DNA of 64,000 bases, from assembly GCF_947581735.1 (NCBI RefSeq), contig NZ_CANPVT010000002.1:62001-126000 (forward strand), in the 5' to 3' direction. A program made the position numbers and the translations under genes. Under the pieces are notes generated by a model, which did no database searches, was not told the origin of the DNA, and saw only the letters and a program-made list of their open reading frames with translations. Below are positions 44,082-51,372 of the stretch, piece by piece. Source of the DNA: Candidatus Palauibacter soopunensis (GTDB taxonomy: Bacteria; Gemmatimonadota; Gemmatimonadetes; Palauibacterales; Palauibacteraceae). Numbering within the stretch: position 1 is the stretch's first letter; the number at the start of each line of letters is the position of its first letter.

Positions 44082-44450
44082 ATGACGACGCCGCGCCTGG
44101 CCAACGCCGAACTCGCGGTCATGGAGCGACTCTGGAAGGAGGGCCGTCTCACGGCGCGTCGCCTCCGCGACCTGCTCTACCCGGACGCGACGAGGTCGGC
44201 GCACGGCACCATCCAGCGCCTCCTGCAGCGCCTCGAGGACAAGGGCTTCGTCCACCGTGACGCCAGCCTCGGCACGCAACTCTTCTCCGCCCGGATCAGC
44301 CGCGAGGCGTACGCGTCCGCGCGGCTGGAGGCGCTGGCCGACCGCATCACCGGCGGCTCGCTGGTACCGATGATCACGCAGTTGCTGGAAGAGCGGAAGC
44401 TCGAGCCCGAGGAGATCGAACGCCTGCGAAAGATCCTGGAGGAAGGATGA
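44082..44450 (+). CDS. BlaI/MecI-family transcriptional repressor
   Basis: Winged-helix repressor of 122 residues, start ATG at 44082. The family pattern is complete: LANAELAVMERLWKEGRLTA (first helices), YPDATRSAHGTIQRLLQRLE (recognition helix) and KGFVHRDASLGTQLFSARIS (wing), with a C-terminal dimerisation helix (LVPMITQLLEERKL). It is 59 bases downstream of the sensor gene, so the order is sensor first, the reverse of most blaI-blaR1 pairs. Proteolytic inactivation is expected near the dimerisation part. The palindromes at 42350-42383 are the likely autoregulatory target; other targets are not visible in this window. Confidence 0.9.
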   Translation: MTTPRLANAELAVMERLWKEGRLTARRLRDLLYPDATRSAHGTIQRLLQRLEDKGFVHRDASLGTQLFSARISREAYASARLEALADRITGGSLVPMITQLLEERKLEPEEIERLRKILEEG

Positions 44451-44554
44451 CGGATCCAGGGTAGCGCCCTCGCCCCAGTCGGCGGATCTTCGGCTCGTGA
44501 CAGGCGGCTGGGTCCTGCCGCCTTCCTGCCCCAGCGAGCCGGAGCGTCACCCGA

Positions 44555-45313
44555 ATGGCTGCCGAAATACGGATGGAACGGATGACCTCGCCCGAGATCG
44601 GGGCGGCGATCGAGGGGGGAATCACGACGGTCGTCGTCGCGGCGGGCGCGATCGAGCAGCACGGGCCGCACCTGCCGCTGTTCGTGGACGCCGAGCACGG
44701 CGACCGGCTCGCGATCGAGATCGCCCGGCGGCTCGGGCGCGCGCTCGTGGCTCCGACGATCCGGGTCGGCTGGTCCGCGCATCACATGGCGTTCCCCGGC
44801 ACCGTCTCCCTCGAGAAGGAGACCTTCCTCGCGGTTTGCAGGGACTACGCCGTCAGCCTCGCGCACCACGGCTTCCGGCGCGTCTGCTTCATCCCATCCC
44901 ACGGAGGGAACTTCGCCCCGCTTGCCGAGGCGCGGGACTCTTTCAACGAAGCGGCGGGGCCCGACTGTTCCGTGGACGTGTACGCGGACCTGGCCGAGGT
45001 CATCGGCGTCTGGCGTGAGGTTGCGGAGGCGGAGGCGGGCTTCGGGAACCGTGTCGGCGGCCACGCGGACATCGCGGAGACGTCGATCATGATGACCATG
45101 TACGACGGGATCGTCCGCGAGGAACTGGCCGAGTGCGGACGCCTGACGACGCCCGAAGAGGAACCGGAACTCATCCGGCGCGTGCTCAGCGAAGGGTTCG
45201 CGAGCGTGACGCCGAACGGCATCCTCGGCGACGCGCGGGGGGCGACGCCCGAACTCGGCGAGAAGATGATCGCGGCGCTGGCGGACCGCATGGCCGCGCA
45301 CTTCGAGGCGTAG
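44555..45313 (+). CDS. Creatininase-family amidohydrolase (canonical metal site)
   Basis: Cytoplasmic creatininase-fold enzyme of 252 residues. Metal ligands are intact: EQHG (Glu34, His36), the Asp45 in FVDAEHGD, His116 in SHGGN, and an Asp/Glu pair in HADIAETSI. The core GTVSLEKETF is the family hallmark. Members hydrolyse creatinine, formamides in mycofactocin or riboflavin routes (MftE, ArfB), or unknown amides; no pathway partner is visible next to it, so it stays unassigned. ATG at 44555 is used; ATGs at 44573 and 44582 also lie in frame. Start follows the repressor gene by 104 bases; amidohydrolase follows 45 bases later on the same strand. Confidence 0.87.
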   Translation: MAAEIRMERMTSPEIGAAIEGGITTVVVAAGAIEQHGPHLPLFVDAEHGDRLAIEIARRLGRALVAPTIRVGWSAHHMAFPGTVSLEKETFLAVCRDYAVSLAHHGFRRVCFIPSHGGNFAPLAEARDSFNEAAGPDCSVDVYADLAEVIGVWREVAEAEAGFGNRVGGHADIAETSIMMTMYDGIVREELAECGRLTTPEEEPELIRRVLSEGFASVTPNGILGDARGATPELGEKMIAALADRMAAHFEA

Positions 45314-45358
45314 CTTCGCTTCGGACCCTGGTTCGAACCTGAAGATGGAGACGACGGG

Positions 45359-46486
45359 ATGAGGGACGCGCGGACGGGGATGACGATCGCGATTATGCTG
45401 GCGACTGCGACGCCGGCCGCGGCTCAGGCGCGACGCGGCCCGCCGCCCGTGCCGCCGGACACCTCGCCGCCGATGACGGTCGAGGCGTACGACCCCCGCT
45501 CGACGCTCGTCGTGCCCGAGAACCCGGTCTCGCGGGCCGCCTTCCCCTTCGTGGACGTACACCTGCACCTCAACGGGACGATGCCGCGGGCGCAGCTCGA
45601 CCAGCTCGTGCGCGACATGGACGCGCTCAACCTCGCCGTCGGCGTCAACCTGAGCGGCGGCACCGGCCCCCAGCTCGCGCGGCAGATCGAGGCCTTCGAG
45701 GCGGCGTATCCCGGCCGTTTCGTCGTGTTCGCGAACGTCGACTTCGGCGACATCGGGGACCCCGAGTTCGGCGCGCTCGCCGCGGCCCGGCTGGAGGCCG
45801 ATGTCGAGGCCGGCGCCCGCGGGCTCAAGATCTTCAAGAACCTCGGGCTGTGGCTGACCGATGCCGCCGACCGGCGCGTCCCGGTGGACGACCCCCGTCT
45901 CGACCCGATCTGGGCGAAGGCGGGAGAACTCGGCATCCCCGTCCTCATCCACTCGGGAGACCCGGCGTCGTTCTGGGAGCCGATGGACGAACGCAACGAG
46001 CGCTGGCTCGAGCTTCGCGTGCGGCCCCGGCGCCGCCAGAGCGGCCCGCCCTCCTTCGAGGTGGTGCTGGGCGAGCAGCTGAACATGTTCCGCCGGCACC
46101 CGGAGACGACGTTCATCGCCGCCCACCTCGCGTGGCTCGGCCACGATCTCGGCCGCCTCGGGCAGCTCCTGGACGAGATCCCCAACATGAACGTCGGACT
46201 CGGCGCCGTGATCTACGAGCCGGGCCGGCAGCCCCGCTTCGCCCGCGAGTTCTTCATCGAGTACCAGGACCGGATCCTGATGGGGAAGGATTCCTGGGCG
46301 CCGGACGAGTATCCCACGTACTTCCGGGTGCTGGAGACCGCGGACGAGTACTTCCCCTACTATCGCAGGTACCACGCCTTCTGGCGCATGTACGGCCTCG
46401 ACCTGCCGGACGAGGTCCTGCGGAAGGTCTACTTCGAGAACGCGCTCCGGATCATCCCCGACATCGATCGAAGCCGTTTTCCCTAG
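45359..46486 (+). CDS. Exported amidohydrolase_2-type TIM-barrel hydrolase
   Basis: Exported metal-dependent hydrolase of 375 residues, more like the ACMSD/amidohydro_2 branch than the imidazolonepropionase branch. The ATG at 45359 has GGAG 8 bases upstream; the signal peptide is short (IAIMLATATPAAAQA). Motifs: VDVHLHLNG (HxH), LKIFKNLG, the metal His in VLIHSGDP, a His in FIAAHLAWLG and the terminal Asp in LMGKDSW. It lies 45 bases behind the creatininase gene and may be cotranscribed with it. Reaction could be decarboxylation or lactone/amide hydrolysis. Confidence 0.85.
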   Translation: MRDARTGMTIAIMLATATPAAAQARRGPPPVPPDTSPPMTVEAYDPRSTLVVPENPVSRAAFPFVDVHLHLNGTMPRAQLDQLVRDMDALNLAVGVNLSGGTGPQLARQIEAFEAAYPGRFVVFANVDFGDIGDPEFGALAAARLEADVEAGARGLKIFKNLGLWLTDAADRRVPVDDPRLDPIWAKAGELGIPVLIHSGDPASFWEPMDERNERWLELRVRPRRRQSGPPSFEVVLGEQLNMFRRHPETTFIAAHLAWLGHDLGRLGQLLDEIPNMNVGLGAVIYEPGRQPRFAREFFIEYQDRILMGKDSWAPDEYPTYFRVLETADEYFPYYRRYHAFWRMYGLDLPDEVLRKVYFENALRIIPDIDRSRFP

Positions 46487-46518
46487 CAGCCCGTGGCAAG
46501 AGCCCTGCTGCGGGCTGC
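46486..46518 (+). terminator. Hairpin after the amidohydrolase gene
   Basis: An 8-bp perfect inverted repeat, GCAGCCCG (46486-46493) and CGGGCTGC (46511-46518), begins at the stop codon of the gene ending at 46486. No T-run follows. It is the most obvious transcript end between this gene and the small gene at 46612. Confidence 0.4.
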
Positions 46519-46611
46519 CGGACTTCGATTCGAGGTATCCGGCGGTCGAACTCCCGCGCTATCTTCCCGCGAGGGGCCAGTGGGACGCGGCACCGGTAAA
46601 GGGGATGGGAG

Positions 46612-46968
46612 ATGAAGGATCCGGCGAAGAGAGCCCTCGACGCCTACCGGAAGGCGATGTCGAAGGAAGAGGCGTACGACGCGGCCTACCGGGCGCTGGC
46701 CAACGCCACTCTCGCGGTGAAGAGGGCGGAAGAACGGCTGGAAACGGCCCGGGAGTCGAAGACGGACGCCGCAGCCCTGGTGCACCGGGCGGCCGGGGCC
46801 TTCGTCGATGCGCTCAGGAACGCCGAGGAGGCGTACGCCGCGGCGGAGCAGGCGGGCGCCGTTCCCGACCGGGGTCCCACCGAGTTGAACGACGTGAACC
46901 GCGAATCGATCAGCCGCCAGGCCGACAAGGCGAGTGAACTGCGGAGCTGGCTGAAGCTGCTGGACTGA
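46612..46968 (+). CDS. Small helical protein of unknown function
   Basis: Unrecognised protein of 118 residues, start ATG at 46612 behind a G-rich purine stretch. It is nearly all helix-forming, with Ala, Glu, Lys and Arg in heptad-like spacing (ALANATLAVKRAEERLETARE, VDALRNAEEAYAAAEQ), and no Cys, so a coiled coil is likely. No signal peptide or membrane segment. Convergent with the DinB gene (21-base gap). Codon use matches its neighbours, which favours a real gene. Confidence 0.65.
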   Translation: MKDPAKRALDAYRKAMSKEEAYDAAYRALANATLAVKRAEERLETARESKTDAAALVHRAAGAFVDALRNAEEAYAAAEQAGAVPDRGPTELNDVNRESISRQADKASELRSWLKLLD

Positions 46969-46989
46969 CCGGGGCGCCGCCCCTTCCCG

Positions 46990-47496
46990 TCACATATCCG
47001 GATAGTCCGCCGTGGGCCCGAACATCTGGGGCACGGGCACGTCGAGGAGCCGCAGGTAGACGCCCAATTGCGCCCGGTGGTGGATCAGGTGGTCGAGGAC
47101 GAAGCTCCGCATCACGACCGCCTTGGGCATCGAGAAGCGATCTTCGCCCGCCACCTTCAGCGTCCACGAACCGGCGAAGGTTTCATCCGAGGTGGCCTCG
47201 ATCGTCTCCCGCGCCGCGGCCGCGCTCTGTTCGAGCGCCGCGACGAGTTCGGCCGAAGACTTGAGTTCGGGATTCTGCGGCGGGCCATCGCCGTCCGGAG
47301 CCACGTCGAACTCGGACATGGTCAGCGTCGCCACAGTCCAGTTGGGGAGCATGGCGACGTGGGTCGCCAACTCGCCGAGCGTCCACGACTTCTCGTGCGG
47401 ACGCCAGTCGAGGCGGTCATCCGGCACGGCTTCCAGCGTGGCGCGACAGCCCGTCACGATGTGGTCGAACTGCATGAGGGTCTGTTGAGCAATCAT
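46990..47496 (-). CDS. DinB-family protein
   Basis: Four-helix DinB/YfiT-type putative metal-dependent protein of 168 residues, cytoplasmic. The usual three metal His are recognisable: ELATHVAML near residue 47, and DHLIHHRAQLGVYLR near 140. The start ATG at 47496 opens directly on the first helix (QFDHIVTGCRATLEAVPDD). Members include thiol transferases (bacillithiol or mycothiol S-transferases) and uncharacterised stress proteins. The promoter region of the toxin-antitoxin pair diverges from it within 208 bases. Confidence 0.82.
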   Translation of the reverse strand: MIAQQTLMQFDHIVTGCRATLEAVPDDRLDWRPHEKSWTLGELATHVAMLPNWTVATLTMSEFDVAPDGDGPPQNPELKSSAELVAALEQSAAAARETIEATSDETFAGSWTLKVAGEDRFSMPKAVVMRSFVLDHLIHHRAQLGVYLRLLDVPVPQMFGPTADYPDM

Positions 47497-47646
47497 GTGA
47501 GACTCCGTTGTAGGTGCGCGGTCGCCGCCTTCCGGGCGGTGACGGTCCAGCGGGCGCGGTAACCTGCAATGCTCGCCCGGCGGAGGGAACCATGCGCCCG
47601 CCTCGGTGCCGACGCTTCGCCCGGTTCTTCCGGAACGCCGGGCGTC

Positions 47647-47685
47647 TTGATCCGCATCGCGACTTAGCTAGATTATTAGCTAGAT
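47647..47685 (+). promoter_or_regulatory. Promoter and repeat operator of the toxin-antitoxin pair
   Basis: Two identical 10-base direct repeats, TTAGCTAGAT (47664-47673 and 47676-47685), are separated by TA, each containing the palindrome TAGCTA. TTGATC (47647-47652) and TAGATT (47669-47674) are 16 bases apart and give a promoter in which the repeats cover the -10 region. Phd-type antitoxins bind such sites to repress their own operon. The antitoxin start is 20 bases downstream, behind GGAGGGGAG. Confidence 0.6.
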
Positions 47686-47704
47686 ACTGAGTTCCGGAGG
47701 GGAG

Positions 47705-47941
47705 ATGTCGCACGTCGTGAACGTTCATGAAGCCAAGACACAGTTGTCTCGCCTTCTGGCACAGGTGGAAGCTGGAGAGGACATCGTCATCGCTCGCCGC
47801 GGCGAGCCGGTGGCACGGCTGGTGGCCTGCAAGCCGGCCGGCAAGCGCCAACCGGATGTTCTAAGGGACCGGATCGTGATCCCCGACAGCTTCTTCGACC
47901 CGCTGCCGGACGAGGAACTGGCCGCCTGGGAAGGCAGATAG
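47705..47941 (+). CDS. Phd/YefM-family antitoxin
   Basis: Antitoxin of 78 residues. The N-terminal half is the Phd-type DNA-binding fold (VNVHEAKTQLSRLLAQVEAGED, IVIARRGEPVARLVA) and the C-terminal tail (VIPDSFFDPLPDEELAAWEG) is the toxin-neutralising segment. The ATG at 47705 has a strong GGAGGGGAG site. The toxin gene begins 3 bases after its stop. The repeats at 47664-47685 are the likely autoregulatory site. Confidence 0.9.
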   Translation: MSHVVNVHEAKTQLSRLLAQVEAGEDIVIARRGEPVARLVACKPAGKRQPDVLRDRIVIPDSFFDPLPDEELAAWEGR

Positions 47942-47943
47942 CG

Positions 47944-48330
47944 GTGCGCGTGTTGCTGGACACGCATGCGTTTCTCTGGTGGATCGCGGACAGCGGGCGG
48001 CTGTCCCGAAAGGCTCGCCGTCTTATTTCGGACGAGACGAACGACATCGCCGTCAGCGCAGCTTCCGCGTGGGAAATCGCGACGAAGCGCCGGATCGGCC
48101 GACTGCCGGGTGGCGAGGCAGTGGCCCTGGATGTGGCCGGCCGCATATCCGATCAGGGGTTCAGCGAACTTGCCATCAGCGTTAGCGACGGGGAACGCGC
48201 GGGGCGCCTGCCCGGCCCCCATCGGGACCCCTTCGACCGAATGCTCGCAGCACAGGCTCTCGCGCGCGGCCTTCCGATCATCTCGATCGACGGAGTATTC
48301 GACCGCTACGGTCTGGATCGTCTCTGGTAG
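47944..48330 (+). CDS. VapC-type PIN-domain toxin
   Basis: PIN-domain ribonuclease toxin of 128 residues. Acidic metal ligands: Asp6 in LLDTHAFLWW, the Glu in SAASAWEIATKR, and the Asp pair in HRDPFDRMLAAQA, with a further Asp in IISIDGVFDRY. Together with the Phd antitoxin immediately upstream it forms a type II system; target RNA unknown. The start is GTG at 47944, 3 bases after the antitoxin stop. Its stop abuts the convergent SDR gene with no spacer. Confidence 0.9.
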   Translation: MRVLLDTHAFLWWIADSGRLSRKARRLISDETNDIAVSAASAWEIATKRRIGRLPGGEAVALDVAGRISDQGFSELAISVSDGERAGRLPGPHRDPFDRMLAAQALARGLPIISIDGVFDRYGLDRLW

Positions 48331-49827
48331 CTACTCGCGCTTTGCTCGAGGTTCCGGATCCCTCGCGGGCGCCGAATCGATGCGCCGCACGATGCCATGG
48401 AGCATGCCGCGGAAGATCAGCCGGTGGATGGGGTAGAGGAGGTACCAGTACAGCAGGCCGCCGAGGCCCAGGGGGTCGAAGATAGCGGTCTGCGTGATCC
48501 GGCTGCCTACCTTTAGGGGTTCGACTTCGAACTGGAGCCAGGCGCGTCCCGGGACCTTCATCTCGGCCCGCAGGCGGAGCAGGCGGCCGGGTTGGACGGC
48601 CTCTACGCGCCAGAAATCGAGCGGGTCGCCGGGGCGCAGCTCAGTCGGATGCGGCCGCCCGCGCCGCATGCCGACCCCGCCCAGGAGGAGATCCGCGGAT
48701 CCGCGCAGCACCCACAGCCAGTTGGCGTAGTACCAGCCGTTCGTGCCGCCGATGCGCTCGATCGGCGCGAAGGCGCGCTCGGCACCGACTTCCACCATCG
48801 CCTGCTGCCGGTCGACGATCCGGGAACCGACGCGTTTCCCGCCCCAGAGCGGCTGCCCGCCGCCTGACGAGACGGCGTCGCTCCACCGGGTCCGGGCCAT
48901 CGCGCCGTCTTCCTCGCTCAGCGCCCGCTCGATCGCCTCGCGCACATCGAGGGGACGGACCGGGAAACGGTCGAGGGCCGCGGCATCGCGCACCACCGTC
49001 TGGTTCCGCAGGCTGGTCACGAGCTTCCGGCCCACCCGCGCGTAAACGGGCGTGACAAGACCGAGCCACAGGCTCGAGAGTCGCGGGCTGAGGAGGGGGA
49101 CGGGGACCATTACGCGCCGCACGCCGACCTGGCGGGCGTACTCGTGCATCAGTTCGCCGTAGGTGACCCGTCTCGGCCCGCCTATCTCGAACACCGCGCT
49201 GCGCTCCAGGTCGAGATCGAGCCCGTGGATCAGGTAGGCGATGACGTCGTCGATCGCGATGGGCTGGGCCGGCGTCCGGACCCAGCGCGGCGTAACCATG
49301 CACGGCAGCTTGTTGACCAGGCTCCGCAGGAGTTCGAAGGAGAGCGACCCCGATCCGATGATGATTGAGGCGCGGAACTCCAGCGTGGGCGGCCCTTCGG
49401 CGGCGAGGATGCGGCCGACTTCCCGCCGGCTGGCGAGGTGAGGCGACAGCTCGCCGTCACCGATGAGACCGCCGAGATAGATCACCCGGCGCACGCTCCG
49501 CACTCGCGCGGCACGGGCGAAATTGCCGGCACCGAGGCGGTCCTGTTCCTCGAAGTCGGCCTTCGATCCCATCGAATGGACGAGATAGTAGGCGGTGTCC
49601 ACGCCCTGGAGCGCTTCGACTAGCGAGTCGGGATCCAGCACGTCGCCCGCGAGGATCTCGGTCCGGCCCGAGAACCGGTTGGCGAGGTACCGGGGGTTAC
49701 GAGCGAGACAGCGAACGGGTTCGCCGCGCGCCTCGAGGGCCGGGACGAGCCGTCCACCCACGTATCCGCTCGCTCCGGTGACGAGAACGCGACGCGGCCG
49801 CCGATCCGGGCTCCGTGTTGGGGGCAA
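48331..49827 (-). CDS. SDR-DUF2867 fusion protein
   Basis: Protein of 498 residues with an extended-type NAD(P)-binding domain (VLVTGASGYVGGRLVPALEARG, AGDVLDPDSLVEAL, YYLVHSMGS, VIYLGGLIG) to about residue 290 and a DUF2867 domain behind it (GTNGWYYANWLWVLRG, LRPGDPLDFWRVEAVQPG, FEVEPL). The two-domain arrangement is a known family sometimes called complex-I-like NDUFA9-type oxidoreductase. Substrate unknown. The start is TTG at 49827; no ATG precedes the Gly-rich motif and no clear ribosome site is seen, so a few residues are uncertain. It lies 19 bases after the preceding minus-strand gene. Confidence 0.85.
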   Translation of the reverse strand: MPPTRSPDRRPRRVLVTGASGYVGGRLVPALEARGEPVRCLARNPRYLANRFSGRTEILAGDVLDPDSLVEALQGVDTAYYLVHSMGSKADFEEQDRLGAGNFARAARVRSVRRVIYLGGLIGDGELSPHLASRREVGRILAAEGPPTLEFRASIIIGSGSLSFELLRSLVNKLPCMVTPRWVRTPAQPIAIDDVIAYLIHGLDLDLERSAVFEIGGPRRVTYGELMHEYARQVGVRRVMVPVPLLSPRLSSLWLGLVTPVYARVGRKLVTSLRNQTVVRDAAALDRFPVRPLDVREAIERALSEEDGAMARTRWSDAVSSGGGQPLWGGKRVGSRIVDRQQAMVEVGAERAFAPIERIGGTNGWYYANWLWVLRGSADLLLGGVGMRRGRPHPTELRPGDPLDFWRVEAVQPGRLLRLRAEMKVPGRAWLQFEVEPLKVGSRITQTAIFDPLGLGGLLYWYLLYPIHRLIFRGMLHGIVRRIDSAPARDPEPRAKRE

Positions 49828-49846
49828 TCGTGGCGCCGGCCGCGGG

Positions 49847-50206
49847 TCAGTCGTCGCGCTTGCCGGTGTCGCCGCGGCGGATCTCGAAGTCGCGGCGGTC
49901 CCGGTACAGAAGCGCGCGGTTGAGGACGTAGTCGCCGCCGTCGATGTCCATGTCCGGACATTCCGTCATTGTCCAGTACTTGTAGTCGCCGAGGAACAGG
50001 TACTCGCGCGTCTGGTGGAAGAACCGGCAGGTGACGCCCTCTCCGCGCCGGATGCGTTCGCAGAAGGCGGCGAGGAGTTCCTGCTGCTCGTCCTTCCCGC
50101 TCACGACGTACTCATGGGGCCACGTCTCGCGGTACGTCACGGCCTCGCGCCACGGGGCCCGGGCGATCAACTCCATGATGTCGGGCCGTCGCCCTTCGTC
50201 CGTCAT
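49847..50206 (-). CDS. Conserved small protein of unknown function
   Basis: Unrecognised cytoplasmic protein of 119 residues. The ATG at 50206 overlaps the stop of the lipoprotein gene upstream by 4 bases (ATGA), which supports it as real. Visible features are a region rich in aromatic and acidic residues (YLFLGDYKYWTMTECPD, DGGDYVLNRALLY) and one Cys pair spaced widely. Transcribed with the lipoprotein before it and SDR-DUF2867 gene after it. Confidence 0.65.
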   Translation of the reverse strand: MTDEGRRPDIMELIARAPWREAVTYRETWPHEYVVSGKDEQQELLAAFCERIRRGEGVTCRFFHQTREYLFLGDYKYWTMTECPDMDIDGGDYVLNRALLYRDRRDFEIRRGDTGKRDD

Positions 50207-50643
50207 CCGTCGACACCTTGCCCGATCCGGCGGAATTCCAGCGTGCCGATGTTCAGAACGGTCGTGCCGCGTTCGATGAGCCCGGTGATGCGATCGTCGG
50301 ACCAGATGCGACCGTCGTAGCGCTCCGAGGACTCGCCGTAGTCGAGCGTCAAGAGGACCCTCGAAGGCTCGTGCACGCCGCTCACGGTGCCGGGGAACAC
50401 CTGCTCGGCGGGGTGGGGCAGGCGGCGGAAGTCCGTTCGGCTGACCCGGCCCGAGACGTTGCCCTGCCCGTCCTCCCGCAGCCAGAGCTGCCAGGACACG
50501 CCTCCCCCGTCGATCAGACTCACCGCGCCGAGCCAGGTCCCCTCCAGCGGCCTCTCGGCCGGATCCGTCGCGAAGCCGCACCCTCCGGCCGCCGCCCACA
50601 CCCCGATCGCGACCGCCGACATCGCGGCCCCGCGCCTCAACAT
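50203..50643 (-). CDS. Small lipoprotein of unknown function
   Basis: Exported protein of 146 residues with a lipobox (AAAGGC, Cys22) and a beta-rich mature part (LEGTWLGAVSLIDGGGV, GRVSRTDFRRLPHP, RVLLTLDYGESSERYDGRI) of a lipocalin-like or small barrel type. Start at ATG 50643, in the operon that runs DinB, lipoprotein, small protein and SDR. It begins 4 bases after the stop of the DinB gene. Function unknown. Confidence 0.68.
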   Translation of the reverse strand: MLRRGAAMSAVAIGVWAAAGGCGFATDPAERPLEGTWLGAVSLIDGGGVSWQLWLREDGQGNVSGRVSRTDFRRLPHPAEQVFPGTVSGVHEPSRVLLTLDYGESSERYDGRIWSDDRITGLIERGTTVLNIGTLEFRRIGQGVDG

Positions 50644-50647
50644 CGCG

Positions 50648-51238
50648 TCAGTTCGACCAGGGGGGGACGATGCCGTTCATGCGGGCGTAGGAGACGGACT
50701 GGCCCACGTGTTCGTTCATGTGCGAGACCAGCTGCAGGAGCACGGCCCAGCCCTGCACGGTTCGGCCGTACAGTTCCGTCTCGCCATCGAGCTTCGCCTC
50801 GGTGAGCGCGCCGACCTGTTCCATCACGTGGCGGACGGACATCTCGTGGATCTCGCGCACCTTCTCCTTGTCGCGGATCGCCTCGATGTCCGCGTAGTCG
50901 AATCCGTTCGGAGGCGCGATCCCCAGGTTCTGGTCGAGGTACATGAAGTTGTAGCGGGCGATGTGCATGTAGACCTCGCCGACCTGCATCACGCCCTCGC
51001 CGGGCGCCCACGAGAACTTGTCCGCGGGCATCACGCGCGCGAGCTCGGAGATCTTGTAGCTCGAGCGCTGGAAGTGGTCGAGAATCTCGTCCCGGATGGT
51101 GATCGGATCCGTCACCGCGGAGACCGGCGACGCTTCGGCTGGCCCGCCGGGACCGGGGATGACGCCATCCTGGGCCGACAGACCTGCGGGGGCCAGGGCC
51201 CCGGCGACGACGAGAGTGGCGATGAACCTCGGCTTCAT
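50648..51238 (-). CDS. Secreted DinB-family protein
   Basis: DinB-fold protein of 196 residues with a signal peptide (IATLVVAGALAPAGLSAQ), so periplasmic. The helices carry the metal His pattern GEVYMHIARYNFMYLD and VSHMNEHVGQSVSYARMNG. The ATG at 51238 has AGGAGG 7 bases upstream. A hairpin CCCCCG/CGGGGG (51252-51266) lies directly upstream of that site and may hide or protect it. Exported DinB proteins are numerous in Gemmatimonadota and Acidobacteriota, with no known reaction. It heads the minus-strand set down to 48331. Confidence 0.82.
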   Translation of the reverse strand: MKPRFIATLVVAGALAPAGLSAQDGVIPGPGGPAEASPVSAVTDPITIRDEILDHFQRSSYKISELARVMPADKFSWAPGEGVMQVGEVYMHIARYNFMYLDQNLGIAPPNGFDYADIEAIRDKEKVREIHEMSVRHVMEQVGALTEAKLDGETELYGRTVQGWAVLLQLVSHMNEHVGQSVSYARMNGIVPPWSN

Positions 51239-51280
51239 GTGACTTCCTCCTCCCCCGGTTCGGGGGAACGTGGGTACGCA

Positions 51281-51308
51281 TTCCCGCAGCATAGGCACGT
51301 GATATGAT
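51281..51308 (+). promoter_or_regulatory. Possible promoter of the ASPIC/UnbV gene
   Basis: TATGAT (51303-51308) is a good -10 hexamer, with TTCCCG (51281-51286) 16 bases upstream as a poor -35. It lies 65 bases before the start codon at 51373 in the divergent region. Confidence 0.35.
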
Positions 51309-51372
51309 ACAGCGCGCTCGCTCGTTGTGTCTCGTGTACGGAGCGAGTCGATCCCGAACCCTCGCGAGGCGC

